This document shows, in pieces, positions 38,050 to 50,158 of a DNA stretch of 64,000 nt; the first letter of the stretch is position 1; each line of letters starts with the position of its first letter. The position numbers were made by a program, and so were the translations under genes. Source of the DNA: Dillenia suffruticosa (lineage: Eukaryota; Streptophyta; Magnoliopsida; Dilleniales; Dilleniaceae); NCBI GenBank assembly GCA_033439265.1, contig JAVTVX010000020.1, forward strand, positions 20,602,001 through 20,666,000, read 5' to 3'. The notes below the pieces were generated by a model that had not been told where the DNA came from, made no database searches, and was given only the letters and a program-made list of their open reading frames with translations.

Positions 38050-40382
38050 TGCAGGCCTCTCTTTCTAACACCTAATAGGTTTGGACGAAAAGGACAAGCA
38101 TCTGGAAAACAACGCACGTATATAAGCTCCAAGAGAAGTACCTGGTTTCACTCAATTGCTTAAGCCAAACAACTTCATGTGATGGCAAGTCAAAGGATTT
38201 CACACGGGCCTGAAGTCACTGAAATATTGGTGGAAATGTCGAATTTCTTAGACCCTGTAGAGATTCCCAAACAAATTGCAATCTCGCTGCGCCAGATTAC
38301 AAACAAAATATGTTGCTCTAAATTGATGGTAAGATATATAATACATATAACCCCGATGTGACAGCCATCAATTCTATAAGTAAAAATTTATAGAATAATT
38401 CAAACTCAACCCTTTTGAGTAAAATATATTGGAGGTATTGTTCTATTCCCATGGATGGATAAATTTTGGATCACAACCCCATGTCGTAATTGGCCATTAC
38501 AACTGAAACAAGAGTGTGTAATGAACTTACTGCACGAGTAACGAGTAAAACACCCCTCTTCCCCCCCCCCCCCCAAAAAAAACCTTTTATTTAAGACAAG
38601 TACAAACAATTTAAGTGCTTTTATTAAGAGGTTCACAAACAGTGACGTTGCAAGAATGTTATTCCCATAGAGATAGTTTGCATATTACTATGTAATTTTT
38701 CTAACTTTGCTCTTATAATTAAAAATTGATTAGGAGGATAACAACCTTGATACTAAATTTATTGACCAGGATTCAAAATATGAAAATTGCATATCTAGTC
38801 TTTGCATTTTTGGAGTTAATTTCTATGTAATTCTTATAGTTTAATTTGTAACAATTAAATCCTTGAATTTTTTTTTTTTAATTTATCACAATTAATAAAT
38901 TTGTTGAAGTTATGCAAAAAATATTTTGGTTGGGGGGACTAGAGATGTGATTATATTGGTAAACTCTTGTGATGGTTTGGAACGAAATAATACTACAACA
39001 AAAAATAATAACCAATATATTTGGGAAATTTACTAGCATTTTGTTTGCCAAATGGACTTGATCTTCACCCTATATTTTGTGACATCAATCTAAAAGTGTC
39101 AACAATTTTACCTTATTGTGACAAATTACAAAATTTCAGCACTTAATGGTTACATATCAAACCAGAAGGATTAAATTAAAATTTCTTTTTAAAATGATTT
39201 TTTTAATTGATTTTTTAATTTAAATTATAGTCAATTACTTTCAAATTTCTAGAAAAAAATAATATTATATATCACGGTAAAAATTGTTCATATAGTATCC
39301 CAATTGTAGTCTCCCTCTACGAGTTAAAGTGGCATATCCACAATTTGAATACGGTTTTCCTTAACTATAGCCGGGAACTGATATGACACGATTTAAGAAA
39401 ATGGTGTCTTATAAGAATAAAGAAATCGAAAACATGAAAAAATATGTAAATATAAAAAAGTATAAAAATTTTTTATATAAATATTAATTATTTTATAGAG
39501 TAATAGAATAATTATATTTTATAATAAAATTTTAAAATAATCAAATATATAATTATTAATTATAAAAAAATAATATAAAAATTATAATTATAATTAAATA
39601 AGTAAATAATTTATTAAACATGGAAAGATATATAAATATAAAAAATATGATGATTTTTATATAAATATTAATTAATTTAACATGTTGAGATATTTTGTAA
39701 TCGGGAAACGTTTCAAAAACGGAAAAATATTAGTATTGAAAAGTTTTCGTACATCAGAAATCAAGTTACCATTAAATATTTATCCACATCAAAATTGTTA
39801 AAAAAAAAATTCTTTCCCTAGTTTAATAATCTAGAAACCTTAACATTGGGCAAAAAAAAAATGTAGTCACTTATTCTGGAAAACACTAAGATTAATTAGT
39901 TTGAAGAAGGATTGGGCTTTTTTCCCCATCTTTTAGTAGCAACAGAAGTTTTCAAATAAAAGCATGCCCATTTTTTTCCCCAACCAAGGAATGATGTAGA
40001 GAGAACTTTAGTACTGGGAAAAATATGAAGGAGTAAGAGAGAAATAATGGAGGAACAAAAAATCAGATTTGCAAAGTCATATTTGCAAGGATTTGAAAAG
40101 TGAAAGCAATCCATTTTAGTCATCTCACATTCAACATCTTAATTCCAAAACATAGGGAATGAAGAAGAGGTCTGCAAGAGAAATTTGATGAGCGAAAGGG
40201 TGTTTTGTTTTAAAGTTTATAGAATTCAGAGGAACACTATATATTAGCATTTATGCAAAATAAGGCCTAGCCATATAAACTCTTCAACCGCACATCTATT
40301 AGTACCGTGGCCTCTCGGCGTTACATTAGCTATTAAACCTCTTATGGGAAACAAAAAGGGAAAAATATAGATCTACAATTCA
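38050..40382. other. Intergenic, nothing recognised
   Basis: AT-rich DNA with a poly-C/poly-A junction at about 38560-38583. Short open frames carry no motif. The right end merges with the 3' side of the decayed 11S copy. Confidence 0.5.
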
Positions 40383-42128
40383 AGCCGAAGCAGCTCTTGG
40401 CCTCAGACCCAGAGATGGTTGGAGCAAGTATGGCTTCCTCTATTGTATTTCAGCCTCCTAGCCTCATCCTGTGTAGTTTGGTACATGTTGGCAATGATAT
40501 CTTGAGGCAAGATGCGAATGGCTGATGTCTTGCCAGCAAGCGTATTAATCATGGCATTTGCATTAGTCTTGAAGGCGATCCACTCAAAGCCCGGGTCAAC
40601 AGCTTGTTTCAAAACCACAAAGTTTGACGTGCAACAAAAATTTGACCCTTAGGAAGACATTATCAAACACTGCTTCACGCTTTTCATTCACAATTTGAAT
40701 CCTAGCTTGATCTTTCAATCCATAGATCACACTAGGCGCATTCAAGTTCCAATGTGGTACCATGAGTGCATTCTGCACCAACATGTCACAAGTTAGAATG
40801 ACAAGGAAATTTTTTTGGAATGGTATTGCAAAATCAATCATATCATTTGATAACCACTAGGATGGATGCTATGCTATCAATCAAGCTGATCATGTTACTT
40901 GCATCTCACAGAGTTCCCTTCTCAGCACTAAGCCTGAGGAAGTCGAGGATGGGGCGGACATAGCTGCTGACAGAGCGGAGGCATCCAGCTTGTGGGTCGT
41001 AGACATCAGCATGCAATGCGTCTTCAATGTGCTCTCTTAAGTTTAGCAGTGCAATTGGTCTCCTCCAACCCATTGGGTCGTGATACACTCAAATTTTCTC
41101 AGTCAATGGAGGCCAAACCACCAAAAGGCCACATTCCACTCGGACCATCTCACCACGCCTGTCATCTACACTCTGAACTTCCCTTGCTGTCTCAGTGCTT
41201 ACTCCAAATGCCTCTGATAAAATCCTTGTGTCGAAACTGCCTTCCTTCCAGATCTCTCCTGTTCCTCTTGGCCTTGTCTCATATCTGTCTTGTTTTGGGT
41301 TTCCCTCAAGATTGAATCTCTAATTCACCAAAAAGATTAAGTAAAAAAAAAAATCAATTACAGATACATCTCTTTATTGGAGCTTGGAACCTTTTGTTTC
41401 TAGGTGGATAAATTTGCTTGCAATTACCATGATTTTGAACGAGCTGGTTAGCATCATTGCTAGTATCAAGAACAACTGCAATAAGAGGTTCCTCACCATT
41501 GTTGTAGCATCTATGAGCAACTCCAGCAGGCAATGCTAGAAGATCACCTTGTCTAATGCGTTATACCTTCTGATGTTGATCTAGGAATCTCTATTTGGTC
41601 ACAGCTCCCTCCCCCAACCCAGAAATCCTGGGTTCAAATCTCTGTATAATCAAAAAAAAGAACCTCTGTTTCCCCTCAGGTGATTGGTGGGATGATTGAT
41701 GAGTTTCCAGACAACCAGGGATCAGTGCCCCTCGAATGCCCTACCTGTTCACACAGTGCACTAAAACTTACTAAAAACTAGGGAAAATCCTTCCCTTTAC
41801 TTAGAAAAAACAATTAAGTTTCTGACCTTGTAGAAAAAAGGTGAGCCTAGGTGAATAGGAACAGCCAGGCAAAAGAAGGCCTTTGGAATATACAATGCGG
41901 ATGACAGCCAAGCTGCACACTCAGATTGCCTACTGTTCTCATCCCAATACTCAGTGACACCATCTTCAGACTCGACCTTACGAGTAGGCTTTTGAGCGGT
42001 AATCTTCAGGAGTTGGCACTATTGTGTATTTCCTGCGAGTACCATATTCTCCTCCTTGCTTTTGTTGTTGTCCATGAGCATAAGAAAACACAAGAAAATA
42101 AAGTGAAAGAACAAGAAGACTTTCCCAT
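40383..42128 (-). pseudogene. 11S globulin pseudogene C (minus strand)
   Basis: Closest to gene B (45163-46856) over all four exons: start MGKSSCSFTLFS at 42128, then ESEDGVTEYWDEN, an exon 2 with cupin residues, ADVYDPQAG with [12 protein letters not shown] in exon 3, and ALMVPHWNLNA in exon 4. It is disabled by a frameshift just after the signal peptide, frameshifts around the NGLEE processing region, a roughly 75-base SINE inserted in exon 2, a one-base loss near 40625 that splits exon 4 between two frames, and small losses near the C-terminus. The promoter boxes upstream are still present. Transcription is possible but no storage protein can result. Confidence 0.88.
41585..41667 (+). mobile_element. 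Truncated SINE inserted in exon 2 of pseudogene C
   Basis: Compared with gene B, the sequence between GGAATCTCT and GTTTCCCCTCAGG is interrupted by about 75 bases. The insert has a B box (GGGTTCAAATC), then TCTGTATAATC and poly(A). It is flanked by GAATCTCT (41585-41592) and GAACCTCT (41660-41667), a near-perfect target duplication. The insert matches the SINE at 50159-50255, which identifies the family. Confidence 0.75.
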
Positions 42129-42210
42129 TGCAAACATGCTATTAATACTGAAAGCTTTGAAGAGAAACTAACTCTGTTCAGTGATGGGGAGTGGCGAAAA
42201 GATTGATGGG

Positions 42211-42336
42211 TATTTATAGTTCAGAAGATAGTGTTGGTATTTAGGCAAATGTAAGATGGTAGGTGACTGATTCTTCAGCCATTCTTTACAACGCAGGCTT
42301 CTAAAACCTGATTTGTTTAGACCTTTTTGTTGCATG
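42211..42336 (-). promoter_or_regulatory. TATA and RY box of pseudogene C
   Basis: Minus-strand TATAAATA (42211-42218) and CATGCAA (42330-42336) have the same spacing as in gene B. Between them lies a GATTCTTC-GCCATTCTT block also found before gene B. Confidence 0.62.
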
Positions 42337-42666
42337 TTATGCAGGTGGAGCTAGCCTTTGAAGAACGAACAGATTTGGTTACTCTGTGCTAGCTTTTTGC
42401 TGTTGTTGGCACACTGTCTTTCAGTAAGGCCTCTTTGGGTTCTATATGCACAATATCAAGTATGGGCTGGAGTGGACAAGCATCAATCTCTCTTTCGTAA
42501 TTACTCATTCGAAGAAAATATAATTTAAAAACAAATAAATAATTAACATGCAAAAGAATTAAAAAAGAATGGTAGAACAAAGATGAAGTGTCAAATACAA
42601 CTAGGGATAGGATTTGTGGCATTTATATGAAGTATCTCGCTCTACACAACACATCTGTGTCAGAAT

Positions 42667-43131
42667 TAGGGGTGTTAATGACACCGGGTAGTGTCACAGG
42701 TACCCGTGACACTACCCAGTCAAAGCTCGAGCCCGGGCTCGGTCAAACCGAGCTTGAGCCCGAGCTCAGGCTCGGGTAGCTGGGTATCTAGCTCGAGCTT
42801 GAGCCCAGCTGTGTCGAGTTCGAAAACTCGACGAACTACCTGAAATATTTTAATTTTTTTAAAAAATAAATTTTATATAAAATTATATTTTTTTAAAAAA
42901 ATTATATATAAAATTATATTTTTAGGTATATTTTTTAAATATATTACCTATACCACCCAATGACACTACCCGACGACACTACCGGATGACACCCGACGAC
43001 ACTTTGAGCTCGAGCTCAAGTTCGAAAAATACAAACTCTACAAGCTCGAGCTCACCTAAAGTACATCAAGCTCAAGCTCGAGCTCGGGTATTATGATACT
43101 CGAACTCGACCCGGGTGTCATAACACCCCTA
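42667..43131. mobile_element. hAT-type non-autonomous element (MITE), 465 bp
   Basis: Terminal inverted repeats begin TAGGGGTGTTAATGACACC on the left and TAGGGGTGTTATGACACCC on the right (read inverted). An exact 8-bp target duplication, GTCAGAAT, lies at 42659-42666 and 43132-43139. Eight-base duplications with TAGGGGTG-like ends identify the hAT superfamily. The interior is full of CGAGCTCGAGC and GACACTACCC repeats around an AT-rich centre, with no transposase. Confidence 0.92.
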
Positions 43132-43329
43132 GTCAGAATTCACTCAATTAAAGAATGGGAAAAAAAACTTGCACAAGTGGGATAACTCAACTGTTAGTAT
43201 ACCCGATAGTTTCGCTAAAGAGAACGTTTTTGAGTATGGTGTTAGATTTTTTAATCAAATTTTTGAGTTTAACTCATGATTTGGGTATGGAAAAAACTAC
43301 GTTAGAAGGGTAAACTCCTTAAATGGGGC

Positions 43330-43400
43330 ATTGCAAGTCCCGAACTGGATTAGTCGGATTATGATTCCGGATATCGGTTAGTATAATACCAAAAAAAACT
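43330..43400 (+). mobile_element. SINE-like 3' fragment
   Basis: CCCGAACTGGATTAGTCGGA, then GGATATCGG and AAAAAAAA, match the core and tail of the copies at 24880 and 7905. The 5' half may extend left to about 43180 but is not recognisable. Confidence 0.42.
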
Positions 43401-44046
43401 CTGATTTTAATTTATTTAATAATTATACTAACAGAGAGATATCTAGTTGTATAATTGTAGGCGTATGGATCTCCTATGGGGTAAAAGAAAAAAAAGAGAG
43501 AGAGAAGGAAATAACTTAGAACTACCCAAAAATAATAAATCTTTATATATGGGAGGGTTAGCCCTATTATGTAGCTGTAACCCATGACTTCTTATTGAAA
43601 AGAAAAGGGATGTCTGCTTGGAATTTGAGACGTTGCATTCGTACCTAGACTGCCAAATATTTTTTATCATCTCTATATACTGCTCGGAATTTCATGAGAT
43701 TTGATGCCTCATTTCATTTATACGTTTTCATTGAGCTTGGTCCTTCAAAATTCGAACCAGAGTGACTCATTTGGGAGTCACTTGGGAAACCGAAAATCAA
43801 GTTTACTTTCCAAGGTCTTGCAGCAACATGATCGCAAGTCAAACTGGGTGCATTGGGTTGCTGTCTAACCTTGATTTTCCTCTACTTAATTAACAATAAA
43901 ACGATTAGGAAAACCAGTGTAGTATAGTTTGGATTAAACTTTGATGTATCAGACTCCATTGAAGCAAGAAAAAGGAACAAAAAAAAAATCAATCACAACA
44001 GCCACAAAAAGACTAAATATGATGGAAAACAAAGGAGAATACTTAC

Positions 44047-44717
44047 TGGTCTCTGAGTCTTGGTGCAGGGGACTTGTAGTGCGGGATGGGGATGTGGGGA
44101 TTGACTTGGTTACCGTTCTCATCAACCTCTGCTTTAGAGGCCTCCTTCCCTACAATTTTAGCTTTCTTTCATGCCTAGAAGAAAATTCACATGCTTCCAA
44201 ACTGTGAAATTACACGTCTCTTCAAAAACAGAGATGGTAATACCATATAATACCCGAATTGGTTGAATTGATGACCTGATGATAGCAGACATGTTGCATC
44301 TCATTCAAACCGAAACCCAGCGGTCAAGACTGAATTCCGACCCTAAATTTCAAGAAACAAGGCAAGAGTTGATTCTAAAATCGGAACCTTCAAGAAAATA
44401 AATACTTTTTGAAACTTGAAAATAGATTGGAAATAAATAAATAAATAAATAAATGAAACCCCATAACTTCAGAATTCACGGAAGCAGTGAATTGTCACAG
44501 AAATCAAGAATCAAGTTGACAAGCAATGTCAATCTACAAGAAACCACAAAATTATGGAGGGAAAAACCCCTAGAAACCCGAGACATCCAGAGATGCCAAA
44601 GGGCTTTGGAAATTGAAGCCAGAGATGCCATTAACACAACCCAGTATTATATTCCAAGAAACAATGCAAAAATGGGTAGAGGACGAAACCCTGAGACGTA
44701 CCTGTAGACGTCTTCAT
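44047..44717 (-). CDS. Candidate two-exon mini-gene with an SLU7-like peptide
   Basis: On the minus strand a CT-rich leader (about 44770-44720) precedes ATG at 44717. Exon 1 (44717-44702) encodes MKTST and ends at a GTAC donor. Exon 2 (44149-44047) follows a TGTAG acceptor in matching phase and ends at GTAAGT. It encodes KEASKAEVDENGNQVNPHIP and then PHYKSPAP. This resembles SLU7 residues around [22 protein letters not shown], and the donor after exon 2 falls near the equivalent SLU7 intron. A possible third exon near 43880 would add only a few residues. It may be a truncated SLU7 duplicate or a short unrelated gene. Splice phase and leader support transcription; function unknown. Confidence 0.4.
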
Positions 44718-45162
44718 TATTGAAAATGAATGGGAGAGAGAGACAGGGCAAGCACCGAGCAGAAGCAGGGTCATCAGAGGTTGGCGATGGGCTTTGTTTG
44801 AACTTTGAAGAAAAAACAAAGTGAGCGCCAAGTATGAATAACATTGTAATTTTCTTTATTTATTAGTGCGCGAGTAATTAAGTCATCGAATAATAATAAT
44901 AATAAGAAGAAGAAGAAGAAGAAGAAGTCATGTTAAGTTGAACCATCTTGCGGCCGGATTAAAAAACTCAAGTTCCGCCAAAATCTCTTCTTATTCTTGA
45001 ACTGTTTCAAGATTACCCGACTCATATTACCATATGACACTTATCCCCCAGCAAGGCCTTGGTATACAAAACTTTCCATTATACAAACTTATTATGGCCC
45101 TTCTTATTAGCTACTCTTTAAACCTCTTACATAAAACCAAACAACAACATTTTCATTGCAAT

Positions 45163-46856
45163 TTAAGCAAAAGCTGTTTGAGGCCTTGATGACCTAGAGG
45201 TTGGAGCAAGAAGTATGGTTTCTTCTCTATTGTACTTGAGCCTCCTTGCCTCCTCCTGCGTAGTTCGGTACATGTTGGCAATGACATCTTGGGGCAAACT
45301 GCGAATGGCTGATGTCTTGCCTGCAAGAGTATTAATCTTGGCATTTGCGTTAGTTTTGAAGGCAACCCACTCAAAGCCTTGGTCACCAGCTTGTTTCAAA
45401 ACCGCAAAGTTTTGAGGTGCAATCACAATTTGCCCCCTACGAAGGACACCATCAAACACTGCTTCGCCCTTTTCATTCACAATTTGAATCCTAGCTTGAT
45501 CCTTCAATCCATAGATCACACTATGCGCATTCAAGTTCCAATGTGGTGCCATGAGTGCATTCTGCACCAAAGTATGGCAGAATCAATAATGTCATTTGAT
45601 CGCATTAGGATGGATGCTATAATATCAAGCCAATCAAGTTACTTACATTGTACAGAGTTCCCCTCTCAGCACTAAGCCTGAGGAAGTCAAGGACGGGAAG
45701 GACATAGCTGTTAACAGAGCGAAGGCGTCCAGCTTGTGGGTTGTAGACGTCAGCACGTGATGCATCTTCAATGTTCTCTCTAAGTCTCGCAGTGCAAATG
45801 GTCTCCTCCAATCCATTTGGTTGTGATCCTCTCATTCTTTCTCTCTCTTCTTCCTCACGGGTCATTGGAGGCCTAACCACCGAAAGGCCACGTTCCACTC
45901 GGACAATCTTTCCACGTCTGTCATTTACACTCTGAAGTTTTCTTGCGGTCTCAATGCTTACTCCAAATGCCTCTGCCAAGATCCTTGTGTCAAAACCGCT
46001 GAGTACATTCCTTCCAGATTTCTCTTCTATTTCTGGTGTCCTAGTCTCAAATCTGTGTTGTTTTGGATTTCCCGCAAGATTGAATCTCTAATTTACCAAA
46101 AAGAAAATTAAAATTACAAATATTTATCTATCTTCGGTACTTGGAATCTTTTGTTTCAAGATGGATAAATCTGCCAGCTAATAATTACCCTGTGGTTTTG
46201 GTCGAGCTGGTTAGCATCATTGCTAGTATCAAGAAGAACAACAGCAACAAGAGGTTCCTCGCCATCATTGTAGCACCAATGGGCAACTCCAGCAGGCAGT
46301 GCAAGAAGATCGCCTTGTCTGATGCGTTCTACCTTCTGGTGTTGATCTTGGAATCTCTGTTTCCCCTCAGGTGATTTTTGGAATGATTGGTAAGTTTCCG
46401 GACAACCTGGGATCAGTGCCCCTCGAAGACCCCTACCTGCTCACGCATCACACATCAACATACTAAAAGTGTGAGAAAACGGTAATATGCATATCTATTT
46501 AACTCCAAACTATGTAAAATAAGCAATGTATGAGCATAGAGCCTATGACCTTGTTCAACAAAGGTGAGCCTGGGTGAATTGGTGTAGCCAGGGAGAAAAA
46601 GGCCTTTGGAATATATGATGTGACGGACAACAGCCACGCCTGCACACTCAAATTGCTCATTGTTCTCGTCCCAGTACTCACTTACACCAGCTTCAGACTC
46701 GACCTTGCGACTAGGCACTTGAGCAGTGATCCTTTGGATTTGGCACTTTGAGTATGTCTCGTGAAGCCCGTGTTGTTGTGATGGCATTTGTCGCTGTCCA
46801 TAAGCATGGAAGAACACGAGGAAAAAGAGAAGAGAAAAAAGAGAAAATTTTCCCAT
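45163..46856 (-). CDS. 11S globulin seed storage protein, minus-strand gene B
   Basis: Double-cupin storage protein. Exons on the minus strand are 46856-46550, 46436-46189, 46087-45647 and 45561-45163, all in phase, giving 464 residues. The signal peptide is [20 protein letters not shown]. Conserved features are KCQIQRI and FECAGV (intrachain Cys pair), GCPETY (interchain Cys) and the cleavage site N276-G277 in [12 protein letters not shown] charged [11 protein letters not shown] stretch precedes the site. Intron 1 starts with GTCAT instead of GTAAG, the same GTCA-type donor as in gene A (GTCAAG), so it is a shared trait. Nearest relative is pseudogene C. Expected in seed protein storage vacuoles. 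Confidence 0.95.
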
Positions 46857-46923
46857 TGTGGATTACACTGATCAGGAGTATTAACTCTGTCGATTGATGG
46901 GAAGTGGCGAATAGGTTTGTGGG

Positions 46924-47049
46924 TATTTATAGGAGAAAAGAACGTTATGTTTTGTGACAAATGTGAGATGGTTGGTGTGTGATTCTTCTGCCATTCTTAT
47001 CCATGTATGCTTTTCTCAACCTCATTTGCTTACACCTCTTGGTTGCATG
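46924..47049 (-). promoter_or_regulatory. TATA and RY box of 11S gene B
   Basis: Minus-strand TATAAATA (46924-46931) lies about 70 bases before the ATG. CATGCAA (47043-47049, minus strand) is an RY-type element. A GTGTGATTCTTCTGCCATTC block between them is shared with pseudogene C. Confidence 0.7.
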
Positions 47050-47736
47050 TTGTGCAGGTGTGCTTAGTGTTTGAAAAAGAATAAAAATAGAGTTTTGTCT
47101 TTATATGTGATCTCTTTAGTCACTTCCTGTGGCTGGAGATGCACATTGTTTTCGCAGTAAATGCTATTTGGTTTGTCTTTTTTCAAGAACAAATCACTCT
47201 TCTTTTTCTACTATTTCGTGAGTCTAATTTTAGAGAAATTTTATTTTCTCACAAGGATTTTCACAACATTTTTCATAAATTTAGGGGTTGATCCATTGTT
47301 GGACCCTTTTTCCATTCTTCTTTTGCACAATTTGTCGTGCTCTTAATTATCCAGTAATTGCAAGATATATATATTATGAAAACATTAATAATTGTTTCAT
47401 GGAAAAAAAATAAAAGTATTTTCATTTTGTTTATAGGAAAAAAAAAGGATTTATGAAAAAGAAAACAATGGAAGATGAACTTTTCTCTGCCTATTTTTCC
47501 CTCTTCAGTCACCTGTTTTCTTTTCTTGTTTATAGGGATTTGTATATAACCCCCATTTAAAAATCCAAATGGAATATCTAAATAGAATTAAAATATCAAT
47601 AATCTATTTGTTCAAATTTAGGATTTGCGGCACATCAAAACTAAAAAATAATAAATAAATAAATAAATAATAAATAAAACTAATAAAAAAGGGAAAATAT
47701 TTACATTTAACCCAAACAATAAAAATTGAGAAATAA
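47050..47736. other. Intergenic spacer between 11S gene B and the patellin gene
   Basis: AT-rich, no gene recognised. The right part (about 47500-47736) is probably the 3' untranslated region of the patellin-like gene. Confidence 0.45.
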
Positions 47737-49582
47737 TCACTTACATAATATGTACATTGGTACAGTAGGTTTAGATTTAAATCTGTAAAGAACTTTCTTC
47801 TTCTTTAGAGTGCTATTGTTAATGGTAACCAATATCTTTCCAGGTTCATTAATGTAAAAAGAGTTCCTAATGCCCTCTCCCAATTTCTTTTCCTTTTGAA
47901 TCAAAATCTTGTATGACCCTTCATCATCTGGAATAAACTCTTCCTTGTATGTGACTTCTTTTCCGATCACCGTCGCATCCCAAACGACCGTAACTCCTTC
48001 CTGTTAATATAAAATGATGAAAAAGAAAATAAGAAAAATCAAAATCTAGTACTTGTAAGCAAAATTTTGACGAAATATCTAAAACAACCTACCTTGGTGA
48101 TCGGTATTTGGATCCTGTTTGAGCCATTGACCTTAATGCTTAGCTCTAAAACCTCGTCTGCAGATGAAAATTCTTGGTCGTCATCTCTCATCAAGCCTCC
48201 GTATTGAACAGGAAGGTTCTCTGGGGTTATATACCTATTGGGTTATTTGATCAAAGATTTCTTTAGGTCGTTGCTTGTACAAAAGGTTATTTATAGAGAG
48301 AGAACAGGTAAATATCCTTACTTGAGGAGGGTTTCTGTGGCCATTCCAGATCTAGCAAAGATAAACTTGCTCTTAAATCTCTGAGTGAAGAACTTTTCGC
48401 TGAACGCATGAGCCACATGGTACCAAAAAGGCGCGTTTATTATTATCTACAAATCATCAGCATATACCATGTAAGCCAAAAGCATTTCTTTAACTTTTAT
48501 TTTCGATGAGCAGAGAATTTCATTCGTAGAACAGAGCAAAACAACCGATCTAACCCGGAATAAACCAAACTAACACACCAAGAAAAAGCATTTCTCAACT
48601 AAAGTACTAAATTTTTTTCTGAACTTCTTTGGCTTGTCAATGGGAACAGGAAGTTGATATATGACTCGAACCTGAACCTTTAACATAGACCAAGATTTCT
48701 AGTCCCTCCTACATAATATCTCACAAAAATTATCAAACCTTCATTTTCACGATTCTAATGATATGTCGGACTTACATTTTTATAGATTATCTCTGGATAA
48801 TGATCTTGAAATAGCATGTTAAATTTTTTGTTGATCAGAAGTCCCTTCGTTCCCGGTCTAGGCGCGTTCTTCAAATCCATAACCTGCACAATCTTGTCAG
48901 GCCCACCAGGCTTGAAGATAAGTTTCTGAATACCCATTTCCACCCATTGAATTCTCCACCTCAAAAAGTCCTCACACTTCTCATCTGTGTCAAATTCCGG
49001 TCTATACATCGTTTTGTCCCTCGAGACACCAAAAGCATTATAGCAAACCGGACGGCCTTGTTTGTCCCTACCAGTTATTTGCATAACATTTTCGAAATTG
49101 GAATTCATCTTCTCGTGGAGCACCTCATCAACCCTGAATTTTCTCCTCCACAATAACGTCCTCTGAAGCATTTCAAAGGCATCGGAGACTTTGTAGTCTT
49201 TTGCTTTCAAGAATTTCAAGAGGACTATGTCTGTTCCTTCATGAGCTCTGCTTGGCAACAGAGGAACACCCCATAATGATATGTTCCTTAGTTCCTCCTT
49301 TGCCTTTGATAAATCTTGGGGTGATGAATAGTTTGACTCCCCAAGAAGGTAATTCCCTAGAATTGCATCTTCCATTTTGCATCTGAACTCTAATAATGCC
49401 TTTTTCTTTTTCTTCTTCAACTCTTTTTGCGGGACATTCGCATTCCCATCTACCGGCTCCACAACGGACACGTCCTCCTGGAATTCTTCTTGTTCCGTCT
49501 CGTAGGCCTCTGAATTATCATGATGATTTTCTTTCAACTTGAGAATTTGCTCATCATTTTTGAGATCAACGTCAACCCTCAT
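47737..49582 (-). CDS. Patellin-like Sec14/GOLD domain phosphoinositide-binding protein
   Basis: Patellins bind phosphoinositides and act in membrane trafficking, cell-plate formation and auxin-carrier localisation. Exons on the minus strand are 49582-48776, 48446-48322, 48234-48093 and 48000-47737, in phase, giving 445 residues. An acidic N-terminal tail with a run of six Lys is followed by a CRAL-TRIO N region (LLKFLKAKDYKVSDAFEML), then the Sec14 lipid-binding domain (GRPVCYNAFGV, FKPGGPDKIVQVMDLKN, FQDHYPEIIYKN, then FWYHVAHAFS, LPVQYGGL) and a C-terminal GOLD domain (VVWDATVIGKEV to the end). The upstream in-frame TGA near 49635 limits the start; the first ATG after it is used. The PATL3/4/5/6 branch cannot be settled by eye. 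Confidence 0.92.
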
Positions 49583-49598
49583 TATATCTTCCCCGATT

Positions 49599-49811
49599 TC
49601 AGCAATTTTTGGCGAATTTAAGCTCTTCCCTGGTCAGAATTCCGGTACCAAATCTCACCGGAAACCTGGAGCAAGGAGGAAGTATTACACCTGGAAGATA
49701 TACAGAGGCTTTTACCGTTGTTTTCTTCAAGTTGATCTTCAAAGGCTTTTCCTTGGACCTTGGCTCAAATGGGAAATTCCAAATGTTATCCTTTTGGTTA
49801 TGAGGAGCCAA
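49599..49811 (-). other. Upstream ORF before the patellin-like gene
   Basis: A 70-codon frame starting MAPHNQKDNIWNFPFE ends 17 bases before the patellin start, in a different frame. If it is within the mRNA leader it would be a uORF that could lower main-frame translation. It could also be a former N-terminal extension lost by frameshift; I see no patellin motif in it. Confidence 0.3.
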
Positions 49812-50158
49812 ATTTAGGAGGGTAGCTGTGATTGAAGCAATTAAGTTCGTATCTTGGCTGTCACTTGAAATTTGGAATTGAAAGTGTGAAAATTATCTGG
49901 CAATCTAAAGAGTATGTAGATGGATGTTTCGGAGAAAAACTAGGATATATTTGTTGTTGCTTGGTAATGAAACTACTCAGTTTGTGGTAATCCATTTTTG
50001 TGCCAAACTATTTTATTTTCGTAATTACAAAATAATGTCTAATTTGATGCCTTAAATTTTACTATTTTATTACACCTATCAAACATAGAAAAATAAAAAT
50101 CTTTATTTTTTTCCCCTCAATAAAAGATGAGTCAAGATTGTTTAACCATAGGAGTTGT

